Source: an uncultured Eubacteriales bacterium
Lineage (GTDB): Bacteria; Bacillota; Clostridia; Peptostreptococcales; Anaerovoracaceae
Length of the DNA: 6,568 nucleotides
Assembly (NCBI GenBank): GCA_902797195.1
Contig: CADBRY010000300.1
Coordinates: 1-6,568, forward strand
Reading direction: 5' to 3'
The notes beneath the pieces were generated by a model that did not search any database, had not been told where the DNA came from, and worked only from the letters and a program-made list of their open reading frames with translations. The translations under genes and the position numbers were made by a program. Of this stretch, positions 1 to 5,462 are shown piece after piece (positions within the stretch are counted from its first letter, which is position 1; the number at the start of each line of letters is the position of its first letter).

Positions 1-2295
1 ACTAAAAATGGAGTTTTAGATCTTACTCCATATATGAAGGATGCTACGAATGATCCGGGTAATACCGGCAACCCGTATCCGTTCACTAAGGATAAGTACT
101 TCATACTAAAGGAGAAGGCAACTTCAAACTCCAAATACGCTGTTCAGAGTGCACCATGGCTCGTCATAGTTAAGACAGATGCAACAGTAGAACTGAAAGT
201 ATATGAAGATGTTAACGCCACTCCTATAGTGAAAGGACCATATCCTAGCGGCACTTGGTATCACTGGGAGAGAGGCAAGTTTAAAACAGACTCGTTGACT
301 CAGGCAGGAAAGCTTGAAAACAATTACAAGACATTCAAGCTTACGAAGACCAATGAGAACGGCTCGACACCTCTTGGAGGCGCAGTGTTCGCACTGAACG
401 ATGTCGCATACCATACAGGTGGGTATCTGTATTCTACAGACGCAGGCCGTGTTGCTAAGGACGGAAAAATATATACGGTAACCAGTGACAGTGAGACCGG
501 TATTATTGATCTGACGGAAGGAATCGAACTTGCTATCAGCCAGAACAAAGGCAAAGATTCCAGCTTGAGCAATGCTGCTGTCACTGAATACACAAGTGGT
601 AAACGCGTACTGATGCTCTATGAAATAACAAGACCGGATGGATACAAGAGAGCTAAAGCTCCATGGCTGCTATTCATAGATGATGCGACAAGAGAGGTCA
701 CTGTAAGAGAATACAGCGATCGTTATGCAGATCATACTAAAATGGGTAACAACGGCCATAAGTATTGGCAGGCATCCAAGTTCATTGAGAGAACTATAAC
801 GGACGGCAAACTGAGAAATAAGCCGGTAGACCTTGAGATAACCAAGACAGACGGTCTGCTCAGTACAACGGATAAAGACGTTACTCTCGAAGGCGTGAAG
901 TTCGACATCTATCATGCAGAAGAGAGAACCATAAATAAACCAAATGGAGACTTTGATCATAATGAATACCATATTGATCCAAATAGGCCAAACAAGATCA
1001 ATACGGAGGATATTGTCACCAATAGTCTGGGCAAGTTCACGCTTCCTATTACAGAGACCGGAATTTACTTGCTCTATGAGGTAGGTCCAATAGACGGATA
1101 CAGTAAGCCTGTAGCTCCATGGGGAATCAAACTTAATGAAGATGGAGTGCTGGAAGCCTACAAGATCAAAGATGATGAACAGGTCCTAAAAAAGTATGTC
1201 AAACGCTACAAGGAAGCTTCAGATGACAAACTGATCCATTTGGACTGCGATGATTTAGACAAGCTGGTTGAGTACAAGATCGAGAACAATCCGCAGCTCA
1301 TCAAAAAGGATAAGAAGACAGAGCAACCCCTTGCAGGAGCAAAGTTCGACATCTATCACGTGGAAATAAGTAAATGGTACAGTGACCCAAAGTATTATGT
1401 ACAGGGATCAAAGCTAAACAGCAGCTATCTTGTAAGTGATGAAAACGGGCGAATCGATTTATCTGACACTGATAAGATCGCGATGACAGGAGATAAGACA
1501 TACTTCTTCCTCTGGGAGAAGGTTGCGCCAGCAGGATACGAAGATACTAAGCCAACGCTACCATGGCTGCTGATTAGAGACAACAAGACATGGAAGTTCA
1601 CGATCAGAGAGCTCCACACCCAGTACTCGCACTCCTACGCGGAAGGTTCCTCGACATATAATTCCATTATGGCTGGGATAACTGGAATGTGCGATGCCTG
1701 GTTCAGAACAGAGACAGAAGAATATGTCTTTAATACGACAAACAAGGTAATTCTTCATAAAAAGGACAGTATCTCTAAGAAGGGTCTTAAGGGTGTCAAG
1801 TTCAATGTGTATATAGGCAGTGTTTCAGATACCAGTGTAAGTATAAATACCCAGTATGGAACAAACGGCTTTCTTACATCCGTTGAGACCGGAAATAATG
1901 GTGCGATCGTCCTCAATAACCTTCCTACAAGAGGAGTTCAGAATGGAGAACTACTGACATTGCTCTTCTTCGAAACAGAAACACTGTCAGACTACGTCAG
2001 ACCAAGCGTACCTTTCATTGTGCAGTTAAAGAAAGAAGACAATGATTATAAGCTCGCAGGTGTATATCATTGCAATAATCCTGAGAAATACCAGGATAAC
2101 TATATAACGTTGGATCGCAACGATTATGACGATGGTAATACTACTGGCGACCTTTACAACTCCAAGGCCTACGAACTGCCCAGCGCCGGCGGCATGGGAA
2201 CATACTGGTTCATGATGTTCGGAGCGATGATGATGGCCTTCGCGGCAGCACTGCCCCTGGCAATGCGGTCCCGCAGGTTCGGAAAGAACAATTAA
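1..2295 (+). CDS. Large CnaB/SpaA-type pilus tip or ancillary pilin, 5' end missing
   Basis: The frame is open from base 1, so this is the last 764 codons of a longer gene; the ATG at 34 lies inside a domain and is not a credible start. The visible part holds the end of one CnaB/SpaA-like domain and four further long ones. Each opens with a lysine strand (codons 116, 282, 436, 588: TKTN, TKTD, KKDK, KKDS) and has an E-box glutamate (codons 38, 208, 360, 506, 658; e.g. LLYEVGPIDGY). A P-W/F motif follows 14 to 16 residues later, and an asparagine closes the domain (about 107, 273, 429, 578, 720). In this family Lys and Asn form an internal isopeptide bond helped by the Glu. The protein ends with sorting motif LPSAG (codons 726-730), a hydrophobic segment and a basic tail (RSRRFGKNN). 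It is therefore an exported protein joined by sortase. Size and position before the major pilin suggest the tip adhesin, but the adhesive head is outside the window and the binding target cannot be read. Confidence 0.9.
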   Translation, partial: TKNGVLDLTPYMKDATNDPGNTGNPYPFTKDKYFILKEKATSNSKYAVQSAPWLVIVKTDATVELKVYEDVNATPIVKGPYPSGTWYHWERGKFKTDSLTQAGKLENNYKTFKLTKTNENGSTPLGGAVFALNDVAYHTGGYLYSTDAGRVAKDGKIYTVTSDSETGIIDLTEGIELAISQNKGKDSSLSNAAVTEYTSGKRVLMLYEITRPDGYKRAKAPWLLFIDDATREVTVREYSDRYADHTKMGNNGHKYWQASKFIERTITDGKLRNKPVDLEITKTDGLLSTTDKDVTLEGVKFDIYHAEERTINKPNGDFDHNEYHIDPNRPNKINTEDIVTNSLGKFTLPITETGIYLLYEVGPIDGYSKPVAPWGIKLNEDGVLEAYKIKDDEQVLKKYVKRYKEASDDKLIHLDCDDLDKLVEYKIENNPQLIKKDKKTEQPLAGAKFDIYHVEISKWYSDPKYYVQGSKLNSSYLVSDENGRIDLSDTDKIAMTGDKTYFFLWEKVAPAGYEDTKPTLPWLLIRDNKTWKFTIRELHTQYSHSYAEGSSTYNSIMAGITGMCDAWFRTETEEYVFNTTNKVILHKKDSISKKGLKGVKFNVYIGSVSDTSVSINTQYGTNGFLTSVETGNNGAIVLNNLPTRGVQNGELLTLLFFETETLSDYVRPSVPFIVQLKKEDNDYKLAGVYHCNNPEKYQDNYITLDRNDYDDGNTTGDLYNSKAYELPSAGGMGTYWFMMFGAMMMAFAAALPLAMRSRRFGKNN
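331..2160 (+). repeat. Four tandem long CnaB-like domain repeats in the tip protein
   Basis: The domains begin near 331, 826, 1291 and 1741, with lysine-to-lysine spacing of 166, 154 and 152 codons. That is longer than a simple CnaB domain of roughly 90 residues, because each carries an extended middle stretch between the opening strand and the E-box. Shared signatures are G-A/V-x-F at the second strand, Y/W/F-E at the E-box, DGY or AGY, then (A/L)PW. Most copies have diverged strongly in DNA. One 17-base identity remains, AAGTTCGACATCTATCA at 898-914 and 1342-1358, encoding KFDIYH in domains two and three. Confidence 0.8.
2176..2292 (+). other. Cell wall sorting signal of the tip protein (LPSAG variant)
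   Basis: ELPSAGG is followed by about 25 mostly hydrophobic residues rich in Met, Phe and Ala, then a basic tail. Sortases cut between the fourth and fifth motif residues; here the fourth is Ala instead of Thr. The neighbouring major pilin has LPSTGGMGT and this one LPSAGGMGT, so the two signals are otherwise closely matched around the cut. This segment is much richer in GC than the rest of the gene. Confidence 0.9.
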
Positions 2296-2302
2296 CACAG
2301 TT

Positions 2303-2342
2303 TCTATTGGCTTCATCCCGAAAAGGGATGCCTGAAAATAGA
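2303..2342 (+). promoter_or_regulatory. Imperfect hairpin just after the tip gene
   Basis: CATCCC (2314-2319) pairs with GGGATG (2325-2330) around a GAAAA loop. GG (2309-2310) pairs with CC (2331-2332) past a CTT bulge, and TCTATT (2303-2308) pairs with AATAGA (2337-2342). The stem thus has 14 pairs with one bulge and one internal loop. It begins 7 bases after the stop codon. The following bases are GAGAAAAAAATCG rather than a T-run, so it does not look like a standard intrinsic terminator for the + strand. A role as a partial terminator, processing site or 3'-end protector is possible but only inferred. Confidence 0.5.
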
Positions 2343-2352
2343 GAAAAAAATC

Positions 2353-2369
2353 GAACGAGCTAATCGTTC
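2353..2369 (+). promoter_or_regulatory. Small perfect hairpin in the gap before the major pilin
   Basis: GAACGA (2353-2358) is the exact reverse complement of TCGTTC (2364-2369) with a GCTAA loop. AGCTAATC within it recurs at 2415-2422, and a 12-base palindrome GTTTTTAAAAAC lies at 2385-2396. These could be an RNA stem-loop or binding-site pieces; no matching -35/-10 promoter pair could be placed with confidence. Confidence 0.3.
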
Positions 2370-2427
2370 AAGCAGAAGTTACAGGTTTTTAAAAACAGGT
2401 TAAAGCACATCTAAAGCTAATCAAAAG

Positions 2428-2434
2428 AAGGAGG
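2428..2434 (+). promoter_or_regulatory. Strong ribosome binding site of the major pilin
   Basis: AAGGAGG is a full anti-16S match and sits 6 bases before the ATG at 2441. It is the best Shine-Dalgarno in the window, as expected for the most abundant subunit, and it supports that start codon. Confidence 0.9.
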
Positions 2435-2440
2435 AAAAAG

Positions 2441-4507
2441 ATGAAGAACTTGTTGAAAAAGTTTGGTGTGATGATCGCATCGCTGATGCTGGTAATGACC
2501 ACATTCGCAGTGCCTTCATTCGCAGCATCCGGAGACAGCACGACTCTCAAAGTAGAAAATGTTGAGAGCACAGCTACCGTTAAGGCATATCAGGTTGTCA
2601 AGAGAGATGGAAACGGCAACTGGATTATGGATAGCGCATACGGTGAGCAGAAGAAGTTAACGGCAGCAGGAGCACTTGCTGGAGAAGGTGAAGAGGGAAC
2701 AGTTACATGGGTAGTCAAAGATACACTTATCCCGTATTCCTTTGAAGATCCCAGCAGCAAAGCACTCACAGCTCTGGCGTTGATAGCACAGGACAAGGAG
2801 GCAGCAGAGAATAAAAAGACGCCTCCAGCAACAGCAGCAACATTTACATTCGATAAACCTGCAGGTACAGAAAAGGCTTTCACCAAGACTATAACCAAGC
2901 AGACAAATAGAACCGAGCTTGGATCATATCTGGTACTTGTTGAACCTGCAGACCCTGGCACTGTTTACAATCCCATGATTGTCAGCGTTAACCCTGAGGC
3001 AGACGGCATAAAGACTGATGATAATGGAAACAAAGTTTCCGCAAATGATACTGACGTGCTGCATGTGCATGCTAAAAAATCAACTATTACGTTTGAAAAG
3101 GTTGTTGAAAGAAAAGCAAACGCAGGTGCAGAGACAAATAAGGACAACAACAGCGTAACAGGCGATGCTCTTGATGATGATCCTACTGGAGATGACATCA
3201 GTGCAACTGATGGTGACGGCGATGGTACAGATGACGGAAACAAGGGTGATACTGCCGGATCAACAGGTGGCACAGTAACTCTTGATAGCACCTCAGGGAA
3301 GGTAACGTACAGCGCTGATACCGAAGGCAAAGAAGCAGTATTTGATGATGTTGCTTTCAGAATCAACACGAAACTTCCGAAGTACGAAGCCAACTACTTC
3401 AAAAAGTCTGGAAACACATATCCCGAAAAAGTTGGAGATTTCTACAATCCTAAGTTCATCGTAAATGACGCACTGTCAACAGGTCTTACATTCAAGTCCG
3501 GTTCAATCACAGTCAAGGTTGCAGGAGTCAATGATGACAAAGCTATTGCGGCTACAACTACTCTGGACGGAGCCAACGATACTTATACAGTAGAGTACAA
3601 TAAAGGCGAAAAAGATTTCGTGATCACTTTCGCACCTGCATTCCTTGAGAAGAACGGTGGAAAAGCTGTTGAAATCTGCTACTATGCTACAGTAAATAAG
3701 AATCATGGTGTAAACTTCAAGGAAGAAACAAACACTGCTGAGCTTCACTACAATAACAAGCCTGGTCAGAATGCTTCCAAGATGGATGAGAAAGAAACAT
3801 ACCACTACACATTTACCATCAATGGCGATCTTGAAGGACAGAGTGAAGACATTGAGGAAAACAGAGAAGTTATCAAGATTGGTCTTGATGATAACGGCAA
3901 AGAAATTACTCAGGTAATGAACGAAACAACTGCTGTTACAAAGACTGGTTGGAGACCCCTCGAGGGAGTACAATTTATACTCTACAAAGCCAATGCAGAA
4001 GGTACTGCTCCTGACACCGACAAGAAGGTCAAGGATGTTATCACTGATAGGGATGGTATTCTGAGAGGTATGAATCAGATCGATGCAGGCGTTTACTACC
4101 TCGTAGAAACGAGCGTTGGTCCTAATACCGAGTTTGCAAAGAACACTACGCCTATCAAAATTGAGATCCTACCGACACTGGACAACAAGGGTAGAATGAC
4201 CTCCTATCAGGTCAAGGTCAACTCCATTCTCGTAGGTGACTACGTAAAAGACTGGAATGATCCTAATCCAAAAGCTGAAAGCGTACTTCACGGTCAGAAG
4301 AATGCTGTTAACAAGAAAACAGGTGAAACAACATACACTTACAATGACAATGACAGTGAAGCTGCTGACATCGTCAACAACAAGGTAGGTACCCTGCCAA
4401 GCACAGGCGGAATGGGAACAATTCTCTTCACCATTGGCGGTATCGTCATCATGGCGCTGGCACTCTTCCTGCTCTTTGGAAGCAGAAAAAAGCAGCACCA
4501 GAAATAA
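2441..4507 (+). CDS. Major (shaft) pilin, FimA-like isopeptide-forming fimbrial protein
   Basis: The 688-residue protein starts with a signal peptide (MKNLLKK, hydrophobic core, cleavage near FA-AS at about residues 28-30). The N-terminal domain (about 32-215) has an E-box-like end, SYLVLVEP with Glu168, then VYNPMIVSV as in clostridial FimA-type pilins. An Asp-rich insert follows (241-270). A fimbrial D2-type domain (about 285-440) is recognised by INTKLPKY, then VNDALSTGLTFKSG and a closing NTAELHYNN. A CnaB-like third domain (about 455-645) has Lys501 as its probable bond lysine and the E-box GVYYLVETS (Glu556). The end is LPSTGG (652-657), a hydrophobic segment and the tail SRKKQHQK. Class C sortases polymerise such proteins into the pilus shaft. 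No canonical YPKN pilin motif is present; HAKKS (210-214) is the likeliest place for the linking lysine, by analogy only. The full Shine-Dalgarno and the place just before two sortases fit the major subunit. Confidence 0.92.
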   Translation: MKNLLKKFGVMIASLMLVMTTFAVPSFAASGDSTTLKVENVESTATVKAYQVVKRDGNGNWIMDSAYGEQKKLTAAGALAGEGEEGTVTWVVKDTLIPYSFEDPSSKALTALALIAQDKEAAENKKTPPATAATFTFDKPAGTEKAFTKTITKQTNRTELGSYLVLVEPADPGTVYNPMIVSVNPEADGIKTDDNGNKVSANDTDVLHVHAKKSTITFEKVVERKANAGAETNKDNNSVTGDALDDDPTGDDISATDGDGDGTDDGNKGDTAGSTGGTVTLDSTSGKVTYSADTEGKEAVFDDVAFRINTKLPKYEANYFKKSGNTYPEKVGDFYNPKFIVNDALSTGLTFKSGSITVKVAGVNDDKAIAATTTLDGANDTYTVEYNKGEKDFVITFAPAFLEKNGGKAVEICYYATVNKNHGVNFKEETNTAELHYNNKPGQNASKMDEKETYHYTFTINGDLEGQSEDIEENREVIKIGLDDNGKEITQVMNETTAVTKTGWRPLEGVQFILYKANAEGTAPDTDKKVKDVITDRDGILRGMNQIDAGVYYLVETSVGPNTEFAKNTTPIKIEILPTLDNKGRMTSYQVKVNSILVGDYVKDWNDPNPKAESVLHGQKNAVNKKTGETTYTYNDNDSEAADIVNNKVGTLPSTGGMGTILFTIGGIVIMALALFLLFGSRKKQHQK
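3161..3250 (+). other. Asp-rich insert with DxDxDGxxD motif in the major pilin
   Basis: Residues 241-270 contain 12 aspartates in 30 positions. Residues 257-265 read DGDGDGTDD, which fits the DxDxDGxxD pattern of EF-hand-like and dockerin/TSP3-type calcium loops; position 12 of a full EF loop would be Lys268, which is not typical. The stretch lies between the N-terminal domain and D2. It may bind metal or may only be a flexible acidic linker. Confidence 0.55.
4394..4504 (+). other. Cell wall sorting signal of the major pilin (LPSTG)
   Basis: LPSTGG at residues 652-657 is followed by a hydrophobic segment of about 23 residues and a basic SRKKQHQK end. In this family the sortase cuts between Thr655 and Gly656 and joins Thr to a lysine of the next subunit or to the cell wall. 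Confidence 0.95.
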
Positions 4508-4544
4508 GAAAACTTAAAGTTATTAAATTGATTAGCTAACGAAC

Positions 4545-4589
4545 GCTACGGTTTTGGTGGCCGGCTTGTCCGGTCACCGAGACAGTAGC
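4545..4589 (+). promoter_or_regulatory. Long hairpin between major pilin and sortase genes
   Basis: The arm 4545-4564 pairs with 4570-4589 around a five-base CTTGT loop: 16 Watson-Crick pairs, 3 G-U wobbles and one G-A mismatch (4550/4584) over 20 positions. The apical part, GGTGGCCGG with CCGGTCACC, is GC-rich. No T-run follows: the sequence goes straight into ATGGAGAATCCTATG, so the stem ends two bases before the sortase Shine-Dalgarno. It is not a standard intrinsic terminator. By position it could lower sortase output relative to pilin, by partial termination, by hindering ribosome entry, or by protecting the 3' end of a processed pilin mRNA. The structure is seen; the role is inferred. 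Confidence 0.75.
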
Positions 4590-4591
4590 AT

Positions 4592-4595
4592 GGAG
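4592..4595 (+). promoter_or_regulatory. Ribosome binding site that fixes the first sortase start at 4602
   Basis: GGAG ends 6 bases before ATG 4602. Upstream in-frame starts (TTG 4554, GTG 4557, ATG 4590) either lie inside or touch the hairpin and lack such a site. Confidence 0.7.
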
Positions 4596-4601
4596 AATCC
4601 T

Positions 4602-5462
4602 ATGAGAATAAGACTGAATAAAAGAACACTTGCATTCATGCTCATATTCCTTGTAGGACTGTCCATACTACTGTACCCTCTGATAAGCAGCACTTGGAAC
4701 CAGATTCTTGCCAACAGAACTATGAACAATTTTGATGACACTGTGGCTGAAATGGATTCGAAACAGCTAGAAGAAATTCTTGATGCTGCGCATAGATATA
4801 ATGATAAACTATTACCAAAGAAGGTCCCCGATGCGTTTACAATGCGCGAGAATGTAAAGGATTTGGAGTATGAAGACCTGTTGAATCCTACAGGTGATGG
4901 TATGATGGGATATGTGGAAATCCCATCCATTAGGACAAAATCACCTATTTATCACTATACAACTGAAGCCATACTGGCTAAGGGAGTAGGACATCTGTTC
5001 GGTAGCAGTCTGCCGGTTGGAGGAAAAGGGACTCATGCAGTTCTGACAGCTCATAGAGGGCTTCCAAACAACAGATTGTTTACGGACCTTGACAAAGTCA
5101 AAGAAGGAGATAAGTTTTTTATAACCGTATGTGATGAAACTATTGCATATCAGGTTGATAAGATCCAGGTAGTAGAGCCTGATCAGACAGAGTCACTGGC
5201 ATTGGTTGAAGGCAAAGACTATGTTACGCTAGTTACATGCACACCTTACGGAGTCAACACTCATAGAATATTGTGCAGAGGCCACAGAGTGCCTTATGTG
5301 CCTGGAGAAGAAGACAAGATAGATCCGCGAGCTTGGTTCAATATGAATATAATAGTTGCTCTCATAGGCGCAATAGTGGGCATATTGATCGCGATACTAC
5401 TTGTTAAGAGACTAAAAAAACGCAGAGATAATCAGGAGAATATAGCAGAGTCAGATGAGTAA
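4602..5462 (+). CDS. srtC: Class C sortase (pilin polymerase), first copy
   Basis: With the ATG at 4602 the protein has 286 residues, normal for class C sortases. It has an N-terminal membrane segment (about 9-30), a lid region, the catalytic barrel and a C-terminal membrane segment (about 248-268) followed by KRLKKRRDN. Catalytic residues are His151 in TAHRGLP, Cys213 in TLVTCTPYGVNTHR and Arg222, nine residues after the Cys as in known family members. The lid has D77-A-F79 where DPF/DPW/DPY is usual. Both membrane segments and the lid are class C traits. The enzyme joins pilins by cutting LPxTG and forming a bond to a lysine on the outer face of the membrane. Departures from its neighbour copy are YHY in place of YHG after the EIP strand and extra cysteines at 177 and 225. 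An extended start at TTG 4554 would add 16 residues with no family likeness. Its 3' end overlaps the second sortase by 8 bases. Confidence 0.95.
   Translation: MRIRLNKRTLAFMLIFLVGLSILLYPLISSTWNQILANRTMNNFDDTVAEMDSKQLEEILDAAHRYNDKLLPKKVPDAFTMRENVKDLEYEDLLNPTGDGMMGYVEIPSIRTKSPIYHYTTEAILAKGVGHLFGSSLPVGGKGTHAVLTAHRGLPNNRLFTDLDKVKEGDKFFITVCDETIAYQVDKIQVVEPDQTESLALVEGKDYVTLVTCTPYGVNTHRILCRGHRVPYVPGEEDKIDPRAWFNMNIIVALIGAIVGILIAILLVKRLKKRRDNQENIAESDE

Noticed and set aside
34..36. ATG at 34 as the start of the first gene
   Set aside because: The frame is open upstream to base 1 with domain-like sequence (NGVLDLTPY), there is no signal peptide after 34, and no ribosome binding site precedes it; the gene is cut by the window.
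2303..2350. Intrinsic terminator after the tip gene
   Set aside because: The hairpin is followed by GAGAAAAAAATCG, an A-run and not a T-run, so it lacks the needed release signal on the + strand.
2370..2440. Internal promoter before the major pilin
   Set aside because: No -35/-10 pair with acceptable spacing could be placed; AT-rich sequence alone is not enough.
3419..3454. YPEK / YNPK in the major pilin as the pilin motif
   Set aside because: They lie within the D2 domain just before its conserved VNDALSTGLTF strand, not at the end of the N-terminal domain, and lack the hydrophobic pattern of the motif.
2965..3973. Minus-strand open frames opposite the major pilin (2965-3393, 3503-3973)
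   Set aside because: They mirror the codon pattern of a well-supported + strand pilin gene and show no recognisable domain or start signal.
4545..4600. Intrinsic terminator after the major pilin
   Set aside because: The stem is strong but no T-run follows; downstream sequence is the sortase ribosome binding site and start.
4554..4601. Longer first sortase starting at TTG 4554, GTG 4557 or ATG 4590
   Set aside because: The added residues have no sortase likeness and coincide with the long hairpin; GGAG is well spaced for ATG 4602, which gives the usual short basic start before the membrane segment.
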